From assembly GCA_963734085.1 (NCBI GenBank), contig CAVTFT010000017.1, positions 434,001 through 498,000 on the forward strand: a stretch of 64,000 nucleotides of DNA. The letters run 5' to 3'. A program made the position numbers and the translations under genes. This document shows, piece after piece, positions 43,014 to 53,325 of this stretch (the first letter of the stretch is position 1; each line of letters starts with the position of its first letter). This DNA comes from CAIWHR01 sp963734085. GTDB lineage: Bacteria > Pseudomonadota > Gammaproteobacteria > Burkholderiales > Casimicrobiaceae. Below the pieces are notes generated by a model. The model did not search any database and had not been told where the DNA came from. It worked only from the letters and a program-made list of their open reading frames with translations.

Positions 43014-46000
43014 TCAGGGCGGGCTGGCTACGCCCGTGCCGTCGACGATCTGCCGATACAGGCGCTCGGTCTCGACGGAGGGCTTGACACCCAGCACGAT
43101 CGAAAGAATCTCGCGGCAACGCCGGAACGCGTTGAGTGCTTCCGCCTGATCGCCGGTCGCGGCCAGCGCGCGGATGAGGCCGCGGTAGAACGACTCGGCA
43201 AGGTTGTCGGCTTCCAGGCCGCGGCGATAGACGTCGATGGCGGTGACCCAGTCGCCCCGCCGCTCGAGTTGCTCGCCCAAGCGCATCAACGAGCGCACGA
43301 AGCGCGCGCACAGCGCATCCCGCGGCTTCGCAATCCACGGGTTTTCCTCGGTACCGAGCAGCGCGCCCGGATAGACGTCGAGCAAGCGGCGCGCCACGCG
43401 GGCTGGCGAAGCGTCTGCCGCTTCGCTCGTGCCGGCGCGCTCCGCAGCGTCGAAGGCCGCATCGAGGGCCCAGACGTCGGTCCAGACGAGGCTCCGCGCA
43501 AGCGAGAGCTTTCCGGCCGCAAGCACGAGCGCATTGTCGACGTCGAGCAACTTGCGCAGGCGAAACAACGTCGTGTCGAACGAAGTCTTCGCCGCCGCGC
43601 CGTCGGCGTCCGGCCACAGCGCCGCCATCAGCTGCTGGCTGTCGACGTCGACGCCGCCGAGCGCAACCAGCAGCTTCAGCATGTCGAGCGGCCGCTGCTG
43701 CGCCTTGCCGGTGAAACGCATCGGCTGTCCGTCGCGAACGAGCTCGAATCCGGAGAGCACGCGAACGCGCAGCCGGAACGGCCACGCCGGGCCCGCATCG
43801 CCAGGCGCCACGAGCGCGTTGTGCTCGATCAGCGTGCGCACGAAATCGGCTTCGATCCCGTGTTGAAGCGCGTAGTTGGCGAGCCGCGCGGCGAGGTCCG
43901 GCCGGCTGCGCATCAGCACGAGGTGCCCGCGGGAGCGGTAATCGGCGAGCACGCTTGCAAGGGATTCCGACGCGCGTTGCGTATTGCCGTCCTCGATGTC
44001 GAGGTCGATCTGAAACAACTCGCGTTGCTGTTCGAAGGTCCGCCGATCGACGGGCGAAGCCTGTGCGATCGCTTCGTCAAGGTCACGCAGGCCGCCTTCG
44101 TGATCGCCGGCCGCGAGCCGCGTGTGGGCGAGGCGCGCGACGAAATGCGGCATCTGCATCGCCGGAAGTCCCGTCTCCCTGCCGAGCGCGACCGCCCGCT
44201 CGGCGTCCTGCACCGCCACGGCGAACTGCCCGACGCGCTGCTCGAGCGTCGAGCGAATGTAGTGGAAATACGCCCAGTCCATGCGGCGTGCCGGCGACAT
44301 CCGTCGTTCCATCGCCTCCACCAGCGTCTTCGCCGCCGCGTGATCGCCTTTGCTCACCAGCGCGGAGGCTTCCGCGTGATCGATCTCGAACAGATAAGCC
44401 TCGAGCCCGTAGCGCTCGGCGATTGCGCGAGCTTCCTTGATTACCGCAGCCGACTCGCCGTAACGGCCGCCGATGTAATGCCAGAACGACAGGTGGGTGC
44501 GCCACCACACCTGCATGAGTGGCGTCACCTCGGGCCGGGCGACGATCGGCTCGATGCGGGCGACAAGCGCGGCGGCTCGCTCGCCCTTGTCCTTCCAGTT
44601 GAGGTAATTGAACAGCGTCGAGGCCGCCATCATGCGCGCGTTGACGTCGTTTTCGCCATCGATCAGCTCATCGAGACGCTGAGCGCAACGGTCCAGGTTT
44701 TTGTCCTCCGGACGGCGAAACAGAAGTGCGATCACGCAGGCGGCGCGCGCCCGCAACTCCGACTCGCGATCGAGCTCGCCGACCTGTCCTGCACCCAGCA
44801 GCGCTTCGAATTCGGGCAGCCAGCGATCGAGCGGCGCGAAATTCGCCCACTCGTAGTAATAGCTCGTGACGATTGTGCTGAGCGCCAATGCCTGGCCGCG
44901 CAGATCGCCAGCGTCGCGGAATGCAACGAACGCGCGCTCGAGGGCGGGTCGCCCGCGCTCCGGCTGCACGAAGCTCCACGCCCGACCGAACCAGTATTCG
45001 AGCCACGGATCGTTCTCGCGCATGGTGGGCGGCAGTGCTTCGATCCAGTCGGAGAGTGCCTGGGAGCGTCCTTGACGGGCCCACTCGAGCGCGTGTGTGT
45101 GAATGAGCGAGCGCATCGCTTCCCAGTCTCCCGCGTCGCGGAAGAGCGCCAGCGCTTCGCTGACCTGTCCGCGCGCGGCGAGCAGCTCGGCGGCGCGTGT
45201 GGCTGCCGTGCGCCGCTCCCCGCTCGGGACCCTGGTCTGCAGCTCTTCCAGCAGAAACTCACGAAAGAGCGCGTGGTAGTGGTAGCTCGTCTCTCCGCCG
45301 CGACGCCGATCGGTGAAGAGATGGCGGCGATAGAGGTATTCGAGCAGGCGTGGGGCTTCCTCGTCGCCGGTGAGCGCGACTGCCTCCGACTCGGTAATCG
45401 ACGGCGCGATTGCCGTCAGCATCAGCACGCGCTGGTTCGCCGGTCGCGCGCCATTGAAGATCTCGCCGGCGAAATACTGGAAGATTGCGTCCTTGCCTTC
45501 GCCGAGCTTTTCGTCGAGGGCGGCGCCGTGTCGGCTCAGATGCTCCCGCAGGAGCACGAGCGCAGCGACCCAGCCTTCGCTCTGCTGCTGGATGCGCTGC
45601 AGATCCTGCGCTTCGAGACGCGGCCTCCCCAGAATCGCTTCGGCTTCGCTGGCGGTGCAACGAAGCTCCGCCTCTTCGATGCGCGCGATACGGCGGTTCG
45701 CGAGGAGCCGCGCGAACTCCGGTGGTGGATCGGTGCGCGATACGACGACAAGCGTAATGCCCTCGGGGATCTCTTCCAGGCCTTGCACGAAGGCTGCGCG
45801 GCGCTCGGGTTGCACGCGCATCTCCTGGAAATTGTCGAAGACGACGATGCACGGATGCGGCAGCACCGAGAAGAAGTCGCGGAAGAAGCTGCGGGCGAAC
45901 CGAGCGAGATTCTGTTCCGGTTCGGGCGTAAATACGGGAAGCGCTGCCGCGGCCTTGCCGGCCACCTGCTGCGCGGCGGTGCGCATGTAATGGACGAACG

Positions 46001-46229
46001 TCGCCGGGTCGGCATCGCCGATGTCAGCCTGATACCAGACGTGGCGAAGCTTGCGTTCCTCGAGATAGCTCGCGACGAGCGTCGTCTTGCCGAATCCGGG
46101 AGGCGCGCAGATCCAGACGATCGGCCGCTTCGCTGCTTCGTCGAGAAGCGAGAACAGGCGGGGCCGCGGCAGCGCGTCGTAGAGCTTCGGCCGTGTCAGT
46201 TTGGCGAGAGTGGGGGCGCGAGCGGCCAA
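43014..46229 (-). CDS. MalT-like ATPase regulator with C-terminal BTAD domain
   Basis: A 1071-aa regulator. The N-terminal STAND/MalT-type ATPase has Walker A APPGFGKTTLVASYL and Walker B-like CIVVFDNFQEM. Long tetratricopeptide-like repeats follow (about 350-800). The C-terminus is an OmpR-like winged helix (VLSGFELVRDGQPMRFTGKA) joined to a bacterial transcriptional activator domain (YRGLIRALAATGDQAEALNA). Usual MalT proteins end in a LuxR helix instead, so this is a variant. It is last in an operon with AlaX and the nitroreductase (4-base gap). Confidence 0.88.
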   Translation of the reverse strand: MAARAPTLAKLTRPKLYDALPRPRLFSLLDEAAKRPIVWICAPPGFGKTTLVASYLEERKLRHVWYQADIGDADPATFVHYMRTAAQQVAGKAAAALPVFTPEPEQNLARFARSFFRDFFSVLPHPCIVVFDNFQEMRVQPERRAAFVQGLEEIPEGITLVVVSRTDPPPEFARLLANRRIARIEEAELRCTASEAEAILGRPRLEAQDLQRIQQQSEGWVAALVLLREHLSRHGAALDEKLGEGKDAIFQYFAGEIFNGARPANQRVLMLTAIAPSITESEAVALTGDEEAPRLLEYLYRRHLFTDRRRGGETSYHYHALFREFLLEELQTRVPSGERRTAATRAAELLAARGQVSEALALFRDAGDWEAMRSLIHTHALEWARQGRSQALSDWIEALPPTMRENDPWLEYWFGRAWSFVQPERGRPALERAFVAFRDAGDLRGQALALSTIVTSYYYEWANFAPLDRWLPEFEALLGAGQVGELDRESELRARAACVIALLFRRPEDKNLDRCAQRLDELIDGENDVNARMMAASTLFNYLNWKDKGERAAALVARIEPIVARPEVTPLMQVWWRTHLSFWHYIGGRYGESAAVIKEARAIAERYGLEAYLFEIDHAEASALVSKGDHAAAKTLVEAMERRMSPARRMDWAYFHYIRSTLEQRVGQFAVAVQDAERAVALGRETGLPAMQMPHFVARLAHTRLAAGDHEGGLRDLDEAIAQASPVDRRTFEQQRELFQIDLDIEDGNTQRASESLASVLADYRSRGHLVLMRSRPDLAARLANYALQHGIEADFVRTLIEHNALVAPGDAGPAWPFRLRVRVLSGFELVRDGQPMRFTGKAQQRPLDMLKLLVALGGVDVDSQQLMAALWPDADGAAAKTSFDTTLFRLRKLLDVDNALVLAAGKLSLARSLVWTDVWALDAAFDAAERAGTSEAADASPARVARRLLDVYPGALLGTEENPWIAKPRDALCARFVRSLMRLGEQLERRGDWVTAIDVYRRGLEADNLAESFYRGLIRALAATGDQAEALNAFRRCREILSIVLGVKPSVETERLYRQIVDGTGVASPP

Positions 46230-46233
46230 GATG

Positions 46234-46815
46234 CTATGGGTGAGACGAGTCGACCGGGCCGGTCCATTCCGTCACGACTTCGCCGAGATCCGGTGGAGTG
46301 GCCGGCGGCGCGGCGACGGCAGGCGTGCCGAGATAGAGAAAACCGACGATGCTGTCCGACGCCTCGAGGCCGAGCGCCGCCTTGACGTCGCGGTCGTAGG
46401 CGGCTGGCCCGGTGCGCCAGAATCCGCCGAAGCCCAGTGCATGCGCCGCGACGAGAATATTTTGGGCAGCGGCGCCGACGGCGATGATCTGCTCGACCGC
46501 GGGAACGTTCTTGTGCTCGCGGAGCCGCGCCGCGACGACGACGATCAGCGGCGCCCGCAGCGGTTTCGCGCGCTCCTTGGCAACGGCCGCCTCCGGCGCA
46601 TCCGGTTCGCGTGCCTTGAGCGCAGCGGCCAGCACGTCGCCCAGCCGCGATCGTGCTTCGCCGGAGATGACGACAAAGCGCCATGGATGCAGCCGTCCGT
46701 GATCGGGAGCGCGCACGGCGGCGCGCAGCATCGAATCCAGCGCGGCGCGGTCCGGCGCGGGGTCGGCGAGCGAGAGCGGGCTCGCGCGCGTCGTCAGGGC
46801 TTCCAATGCATCCAT
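46234..46815 (-). CDS. Nitroreductase family protein (YdjA-like)
   Basis: A 193-aa flavoprotein. The RAPDHGRLHPWRFVVISG motif (FMN contacts) and the GAAAQNILVAAHALGFGGFW region are diagnostic of the short YdjA subfamily, which reduces nitro and quinone compounds with NAD(P)H. The length is normal for the family. It lies 54 bases downstream of alaX and 4 bases upstream of the MalT/BTAD regulator, so the three genes form one transcript. Confidence 0.88.
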   Translation of the reverse strand: MDALEALTTRASPLSLADPAPDRAALDSMLRAAVRAPDHGRLHPWRFVVISGEARSRLGDVLAAALKAREPDAPEAAVAKERAKPLRAPLIVVVAARLREHKNVPAVEQIIAVGAAAQNILVAAHALGFGGFWRTGPAAYDRDVKAALGLEASDSIVGFLYLGTPAVAAPPATPPDLGEVVTEWTGPVDSSHP

Positions 46816-46869
46816 GTGCGTTTGTCCGTCGCTCTAGGGCACGCGCGCGCTCACGACCGACATCACACG

Positions 46870-47583
46870 TCAGTCGGCAAGTTCAATTTCGACGCGCCGG
46901 TTGCGCCGGCCCTCGCTGCGGATCTTCGTCACGCGGATGGCGCCGATTTCGGCGATGTTCCTGACGTGCGTGCCGCCGCAAGGCTGCAGGTCGATGCCCG
47001 GGATCCTGACGAGCCGCACCCGGCCCGCACCACGCGGCGGCTGCACGCTCATCGTCTTGACGAGCTCGGGCCGGGCGTCGAGCTCCTCGTCGGCGATCCA
47101 TTCGGTTTGCGTGTCGACGGCGTGAGCGATCAGCGCGTTGGTCTCCCGCGCGATCCGGTCGGCGTCGAGGAGACTCATGTCGATGTCGAAATCGAGACGG
47201 GCCTTGGCCGGAGCGATGTTGCCGCCGGTCACCGGGGCGACGACCACGCACGACATCACGTGCAATGCGGTGTGCAAACGCATGAGCGCGTAGCGACGCT
47301 GCCAATCGATCTCGAGGGTGAGCGCCTCTCCCGGCTCCGGTCGCGGCATCGCGGGCGCGGGGACGTGCAGCACCGTGTCGATCGCGTCCCCCTTGCGGGT
47401 GTCGGCGATCGTGATGCGCTCGCCGTTTGGCCGCCGGAGCACGCCCGCGTCGCCCTGCTGGCCCCCGCCCTGCGGATAGAAGATCGTGCGGTCGAGCTCG
47501 ATGCCGCCGTCGTGCACGGCGACGACGCGGGCGGTTGCGCTCGCTCTGTACGCATCGTCCCTGAACAGCAACTCGGTAGCCAT
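46870..47583 (-). CDS. alaX: Alanyl-tRNA editing protein AlaX
   Basis: A 237-aa stand-alone editing domain that hydrolyses mischarged Ser-tRNA(Ala). The zinc-binding motifs HTALHVMS (HxxxH) and CGGTH (CxxxH) are intact, and the N-terminal TIFYPQGGGQQGD segment is typical. It is first in the operon with the nitroreductase and the regulator, and divergent from the ABC exporter at 47698. Confidence 0.92.
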   Translation of the reverse strand: MATELLFRDDAYRASATARVVAVHDGGIELDRTIFYPQGGGQQGDAGVLRRPNGERITIADTRKGDAIDTVLHVPAPAMPRPEPGEALTLEIDWQRRYALMRLHTALHVMSCVVVAPVTGGNIAPAKARLDFDIDMSLLDADRIARETNALIAHAVDTQTEWIADEELDARPELVKTMSVQPPRGAGRVRLVRIPGIDLQPCGGTHVRNIAEIGAIRVTKIRSEGRRNRRVEIELAD

Positions 47584-47697
47584 GTCATCGAACCGGAAAT
47601 GTGCGTCGATGTCATATTAGCATTCGTCGCGAACGCGGGCAGTGTGCCGAGCGTAGCGGTGACCAACTGAAAACCCGCATCTGCTATTGTCGCGTTC

Positions 47698-48620
<923 letters not shown>

Positions 48621-48624
<4 letters not shown>

Positions 48625-49382
48625 ATCTCCACGCTGTGCGCGCGATCTACCGGTTCGAGCTGGCCCGAACCGGGCGGACACTGATGCAAAGCATCATTTC
48701 CCCCGTGATCTCGACGTCGCTCTATTTCGTCGTCTTCGGCGCAGCGATCGGTGGGCGCATCCAGCAGATCGACGGGATCAGCTACGGCGCCTTCATCGTG
48801 CCGGGGCTCATCATGCTCTCGCTCCTTACCCAGAGCATCGCCAATGCATCGTTCGGCATCTACTTTCCACGCTTCACGGGAACGATCTACGAGCTCCTGT
48901 CGGCGCCGGTGTCCTATCTGGAAATCGTCGTGAGCTACGTCGGGGCGGCGGCGACCAAGTCGATCGTCCTCGGCCTCATCATTCTCGCGACTGCGGGATT
49001 GTTCGTGCCGTTGCACGTGGCCCACCCCGCGTGGATGCTGCTGTTCCTGCTGCTCACGGCGGTGACGTTCAGCCTGCTGGGCTTCATCATCGGCATCTGG
49101 GCCGACGGCTTCGAGAAGCTGCAGCTCGTGCCGCTGCTGATTGTCACGCCGCTCACCTTTCTGGGCGGCAGCTTCTATTCGATCGACATGCTGCCGCCGT
49201 TCTGGCAGAAAGTGACGTTGTTCAATCCCGTCGTCTACCTGATCAGCGGCTTTCGCTGGAGCTTCTACGGGATCGCCGACGTGAGCGTCGTCGTCAGTCT
49301 CGCGATGACCACCGTGTTCATGGCGGTCGCGCTCGCTATCGTCGCCTGGATCTTCAAGACCGGCTACCGGCTCAAGACGTGA
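48621..49382 (+). CDS. ABC-2 type exporter, permease subunit
   Basis: A 253-aa membrane protein with six hydrophobic segments. It starts at GTG overlapping the ATPase stop. The ABC-2 permease pattern is clear: SIISPVISTSLYFVVFG and the conserved PLTFLGGSFYSIDMLPPFWQ near the C-terminus. With the ATPase it forms a two-gene exporter. The substrate is unknown; close relatives handle drugs or lipids. Confidence 0.92.
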
Positions 49383-49398
49383 GCCACGTCCGCGCTGC

Positions 49399-49427
49399 AA
49401 AAAAGGGCCCGGCGCCGGCCGGGCCCT
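49399..49427 (-). terminator. Intrinsic terminator for the WXXGXW gene
   Basis: The palindromic stem GGGCCCGGC/GCCGGGCCC-like hairpin (49404-49427) ends, on the minus strand, in six T residues (49399-49404). It lies 67 bases past the stop of 49494-49820. On the plus strand no T tract follows, so it serves the ABC operon poorly. Confidence 0.85.
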
Positions 49428-49493
49428 CCTCGACGGATCGGACGCGCCGGCGATGCCGACGGCCGCTCCGCTCGAGACCTTTGCCCCGATACG

Positions 49494-49820
49494 TCAGTCT
49501 TCGTCGTCCCAGTGTCCGGCGCGGTAATGCCACCGCTCGCCATGGCGTTCCATCACATAGGGGACCCAGTGATGACCTTCGCGATTGGCGATGTATTCGC
49601 CGTCGCGCCAGACGTAGTTGCGCCCGTCCCACGCATAGTGGCCCGGCTCGTAGATGTAGCCTTCGCGCGGTGCCGGCGTAATGATGTCGATGCGTCCAGG
49701 CATTGTCGGCGGAGCTTCTCCGATTTCGACGTCGATCACGCGCGCGGCCTGCGCCATCGTGGCCAAGCCGAACGTGCCGATCGCCAACGCCAATGCAGCA
49801 GCAATGGCTCGCAGATTCAT
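49494..49820 (-). CDS. Exported WXXGXW-repeat protein
   Basis: A 108-aa protein. The start at 49820 has AAAGGAGA upstream. A signal peptide (AIAAALALAIGTFGLATMAQA) precedes a domain of aromatic strand repeats: GYIYEPGHYAWDGRNYVWRD and WHYRAGHWDD, the WXXGXW/YXWGXW signature found in many beta- and gammaproteobacterial envelope proteins. Function is not established. It is monocistronic with a strong terminator. Confidence 0.82.
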   Translation of the reverse strand: MNLRAIAAALALAIGTFGLATMAQAARVIDVEIGEAPPTMPGRIDIITPAPREGYIYEPGHYAWDGRNYVWRDGEYIANREGHHWVPYVMERHGERWHYRAGHWDDED

Positions 49821-49877
49821 GGTTTCTCCTTTCAAGTCACGTTTCACGGGGCAGCCATTCGAGCAAGATGCCCATGA

Positions 49878-50084
49878 TCAGCCGCGGACGTCGTGCGAGG
49901 TCTCCGCGCAGTCCGCATGGCCGCATCCACAACCTCCCGGCGGGCCGGCAATGCCGGCGCCCGTTTCCGGAGCGAGAGCCCGGTCCTCGCAATAATCGCT
50001 GCAGTACCTTTCACCGGGGGCGATCATGCAGTTGCACAGTGCGTGGTTGCACTTATGATTCGTGAGCGCACTTGCGGTTTGCAT
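49878..50084 (-). CDS. Metallothionein-like cysteine-rich protein
   Basis: A 68-aa protein with nine Cys and several His arranged as CNHALCNC, YCSDYCEDR and GCGCGHADC. This matches the zinc-finger-like bacterial metallothionein (BmtA/SmtA) pattern of metal-cluster ligands. The ATG at 50084 lies 2 bases after the stop of the preceding gene; a longer frame from 50204 would overlap it. It probably sequesters zinc, cadmium or copper in the cytoplasm. Confidence 0.72.
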   Translation of the reverse strand: MQTASALTNHKCNHALCNCMIAPGERYCSDYCEDRALAPETGAGIAGPPGGCGCGHADCAETSHDVRG

Positions 50085-50086
50085 GA

Positions 50087-50470
50087 TCAGACCGGATGCA
50101 ACGAGCCGCCGATGCCGCGATGCACATCGCGGTCGGGTTCGACGCTGCGGCGAGTCGCCTCGGCCTCCGGCGGTTCGGCGGGCATGTTGCCGATGCGCCG
50201 CCAATAGCCTTCGTCGGCGCGCGGTGACTCGGCCTCGTGGGACGGCCTAGCGGCCATCACCATTTTCGCCACCAACGCAACGATCAGCAATCCGACCGAA
50301 ACGGCAAGCAGCATCGTGGGCCAGTTGAACGTGGTGAAATTGAAATACGTCGCGGCATTGAAATCGGACAGAAGGTCGGGCACCTGGACCGCTGCGGCCG
50401 CCGGTGTTGCCATCGACAGCCCGGGGATGAGCCAGCCACCTGCACGTCGCATCACAAGGCATTCCTTCAT
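50087..50470 (-). CDS. Small membrane protein upstream of the metallothionein-like gene
   Basis: A 127-aa protein. The ATG at 50470 has GGAG upstream. An N-terminal signal-like segment (GGWLIPGLSMATPAAAA) and one transmembrane helix (PTMLLAVSVGLLIVALVAKMV) are followed by a charged tail (about residues 72-127). It is 2 bases from the metallothionein-like gene and surely in the same transcript. No family recognised. Confidence 0.65.
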   Translation of the reverse strand: MKECLVMRRAGGWLIPGLSMATPAAAAVQVPDLLSDFNAATYFNFTTFNWPTMLLAVSVGLLIVALVAKMVMAARPSHEAESPRADEGYWRRIGNMPAEPPEAEATRRSVEPDRDVHRGIGGSLHPV

Positions 50471-50739
50471 TTCTCGCTCCAGGAGGTTGATCGATGTCGT
50501 CAATGTGAACCGCAGGGAGCGGCGTCGATATCGGCGGCGTCCGATTAAAACGTCGGACGTCGTCCGAAGGGCCGGTCGAGCGAGGGTGAACGACATCACG
50601 GATTCTTGGCGCTCGAGCGCCAGTGAACAATGCTTTCAAGGGCTTGAGCTATGCTGCACTGCGAGGTCCGGAGCCGGGTGCGGGCGCGGCGCCGGATCGC
50701 GCCGCACCCCGGTACCATGTCGGTTGTAAACCTTGCACG

Positions 50740-52134
50740 ATGGACGCCTCGCGCATCTTCGACGTCTTGATCCTGGGCGGCGGCAACGCCGCGCTGTGTG
50801 CGGCGATCACGGCGCGCCGCGCCGGCGGCAGCGTGCTCGTGCTCGAGTGCGCGCCGAAGCACTTTCGCGGCGGCAACAGCCGGCACACGCGCAACCTCCG
50901 CTGCATGCACGATGCGCCCGCGGATGTGCTGACCGACACGTATCCGGAGGAAGAGTATTGGCAGGACCTCGTCAAGGTCACGGGAGGTGAGACGAACGAG
51001 CGCCTCGCGCGAATGACGATCCGGCATACGGCGACGTGCCGCCGCTGGATGGCGGCGCAGGGCGTACGCTTTCAGCCGTCGCTTGGCGGCACGCTGCATG
51101 TTGCGCGCACCAACGCGTTCTTCCTGGGCGGCGGCAAGGCGCTGCTCAATGCGTACTATCGCACCGCCGAAGCGCTCGGTGTCGAGGTGAGCTACGACAG
51201 CGAGGTCTGCGAGCTCGTCATCCGCAACGGCCGCTTCGTTTCGGCCATCGTCGCCCGCGATGGTGCCGAGCACGAGATTCGGGCGCGGGCCGTCGTCGCC
51301 GCCGCCGGCGGGTTCGAGTCGAACCTCGATTGGCTGAAGCAAGCCTGGGGTCCCGTTGCCGACAACTTCATCGTGCGCGGGACGCCGTACAACAAGGGGC
51401 GCGTGCTGCGCATCCTGCTCGACAGCGGCGCCAAGTCGATCGGCGACCCGACACAGGGGCACTGTGTCGCGATCGACGCGCGCGCGCCGAAGTTCGACGG
51501 CGGGATCTGCACACGCGTCGATTGCGTCTCGCTCGGCATCGTCGTCAACGAGCGGGGCGAGCGCTTCTACGACGAGGGTGAGGATTTCTGGCCGAAGCGC
51601 TATGCGATCTGGGGCCGCCTCGTCGCGGGCCAGCCGAACCAGATCGGCTACTCGATCATCGACGCGAAGGCGATGGGCAAGTTCATGCCGCCGGTGTTCC
51701 CGCCGGTCAGGGCAGCGTCGATCGCCGAGCTCGCGCAAGCGCTCGAGCTCGACCCGGCGACGCTCGGTGCCACGGTCGGGCAATTCAACGCGGCGGTGCG
51801 CCCCGGCCGCTTCGACCACACGATCCTCGACGATTGCGCGACCGAGGGGCTGTCGCCCCCCAAGACGCACTGGGCGCGGCCGCTCGACACGCCCCCGTTC
51901 TTCGCCTGGCCGCTGCGTCCCGGCATCACGTTCACCTATCTGGGCGTCACCGTCAACGAAAAGGCGCGGGTGATCCTGCAGGACGGCGCGCCAGCCAACA
52001 ACATCTACGCGGCCGGCGAGATCATGGCCGGCAACGTGCTCGGAAAGGGCTACCTCGCCGGCATCGGGATGTCGATCGGGACCACGTTCGGCCGCATTGC
52101 GGGCGAGGAGGCCGCGCGCCGTGTCGCAGGCTAG
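50740..52134 (+). CDS. tcuA: FAD-dependent tricarballylate dehydrogenase TcuA
   Basis: A 464-aa flavoprotein of the succinate dehydrogenase/fumarate reductase family. The N-terminal FAD-binding fold has VLILGGGNAALCAAITARRA, a SRHTRNLRC segment typical of TcuA, and the C-terminal FAD loop NNIYAAGEIMAGNVLGKGYL. In Salmonella, TcuA oxidises tricarballylate to cis-aconitate and passes electrons to TcuB. The ATG at 50740 matches the expected N-terminus, although no ribosome site is visible. Its end overlaps tcuB by 14 bases. Confidence 0.9.
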   Translation: MDASRIFDVLILGGGNAALCAAITARRAGGSVLVLECAPKHFRGGNSRHTRNLRCMHDAPADVLTDTYPEEEYWQDLVKVTGGETNERLARMTIRHTATCRRWMAAQGVRFQPSLGGTLHVARTNAFFLGGGKALLNAYYRTAEALGVEVSYDSEVCELVIRNGRFVSAIVARDGAEHEIRARAVVAAAGGFESNLDWLKQAWGPVADNFIVRGTPYNKGRVLRILLDSGAKSIGDPTQGHCVAIDARAPKFDGGICTRVDCVSLGIVVNERGERFYDEGEDFWPKRYAIWGRLVAGQPNQIGYSIIDAKAMGKFMPPVFPPVRAASIAELAQALELDPATLGATVGQFNAAVRPGRFDHTILDDCATEGLSPPKTHWARPLDTPPFFAWPLRPGITFTYLGVTVNEKARVILQDGAPANNIYAAGEIMAGNVLGKGYLAGIGMSIGTTFGRIAGEEAARRVAG

Positions 52135-53257
52135 GTCGATCCCGGTGGCGTTGCTCGAGGAAGGCCAGCGGATGGCGGCGATCTGCAATGCCTGCCGCTA
52201 CTGCGAAGGCTACTGCGCGGTCTTCCCGGCGCTCGAACGGCGATCGACGTTCACCGCGACCGACCTCGGCTATCTTGCGAACCTCTGCCACGGCTGCGGA
52301 TCGTGCTACTACGCATGCCAGTACGCACCGCCGCACGAATTCGCGCTCAACTTTCCGACGCTGATGGAGGACATCCGTGTCGAGAGCTATCGGAAGCACG
52401 CGTGGCCCGGCGCGCTCGCGCGCCTCTTCGAGCGCAATGGGCTCGTGGTGAGCCTCGCAACGGCGGCCTCGTTGGTGCTCCTGCTCGTGGCCACGGTGCT
52501 TGTCGTCGATGCGACGGTGCTGCTCTCGGCACATCCCGATGGCGAAGGCTCGTTCTACGCGGTCATTGCGCACCGGGTGATGGCGTATGGCTTCGGCGCG
52601 GTCTTCGTCGTGGCGCTCCTCGCGCTGTTCATCGGCGGCACGCGGTTCTGGCGCGATACGGAAGAGGACGCCCACGAGTTCATGAGTCCCGGGCCGGTCA
52701 GTCAGTCGATCCGCGACGTGCTGCAACTCAGATACCTGGGGGGCGGGGGCGACGGCTGCACCTATCCCGACGATCGTCCGTCGTTCGCGCGCCGGTGGTT
52801 TCATCACGCGACGTTCTACGGCTTCATGCTCTGTTTCGCGGCGACCTGCGTTGCGACCGTCTACCACTATGCGCTGGGTTGGCCGGCGCCTTACCCGTTC
52901 CGGAGCGCGCCAGTGTTGCTCGGGACTGTCGGGGGCATAGGCTTGCTGATCGGACCCGTGGGCTTGCTTTGGCAGAAGTCCCGCCGCGACCCGGACGTGT
53001 GGAGCGGGGCCCAGACAGGTATGGACGTCGCCTTCCTCGTCCTGCTCTTTCTTGCGAGTGCGAGCGGCCTCGCGTTGCTCGCGCTGCGCGAGACGGCGGC
53101 GATGGGCATGCTGCTGGCCGTTCATCTCGGCCTCGTGTTGGGGCTTTTCGTCACGCTGCCGTACGGAAAGTTCGTACACGCCGTGTATCGCTTTGCGGCG
53201 CTCGTCCGCTTCCACGTCGAGCGGCGACGGCCCTTGCCGGAATGGGGCGCGGAATAG
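52121..53257 (+). CDS. tcuB: Tricarballylate utilisation electron-transfer protein TcuB
   Basis: A 378-aa membrane protein starting at GTG with GAGGAGG upstream, within the tcuA end. Two Fe-S cluster motifs (CNACRYCEGYC and CHGCGSCYYACQYAPPHEF) lie near the N-terminus. Six or so transmembrane helices with His residues for heme follow (HRVMAYGFGAVF; FYGFMLCFAATCVATVYHYA). TcuB re-oxidises the TcuA flavin and sends electrons to the quinone pool. Confidence 0.92.
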   Translation: MSQARSIPVALLEEGQRMAAICNACRYCEGYCAVFPALERRSTFTATDLGYLANLCHGCGSCYYACQYAPPHEFALNFPTLMEDIRVESYRKHAWPGALARLFERNGLVVSLATAASLVLLLVATVLVVDATVLLSAHPDGEGSFYAVIAHRVMAYGFGAVFVVALLALFIGGTRFWRDTEEDAHEFMSPGPVSQSIRDVLQLRYLGGGGDGCTYPDDRPSFARRWFHHATFYGFMLCFAATCVATVYHYALGWPAPYPFRSAPVLLGTVGGIGLLIGPVGLLWQKSRRDPDVWSGAQTGMDVAFLVLLFLASASGLALLALRETAAMGMLLAVHLGLVLGLFVTLPYGKFVHAVYRFAALVRFHVERRRPLPEWGAE

Positions 53258-53325
53258 AAGATAGCGACTACGAAGCTCGAAAGAACCGGCCGGACCATCC
53301 CGGCGTCAACTCGAAGGAGAGAATC

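Noticed and set aside
43269..46385. 1038-aa plus-strand open frame
   Set aside because: Antisense to the MalT/BTAD regulator, whose domains are clear on the minus strand.
52303..53325. Long N-terminal extension of the DctP frame
   Set aside because: It is an off-frame reading of tcuB; the signal peptide begins at 53326 behind a GGAG site.
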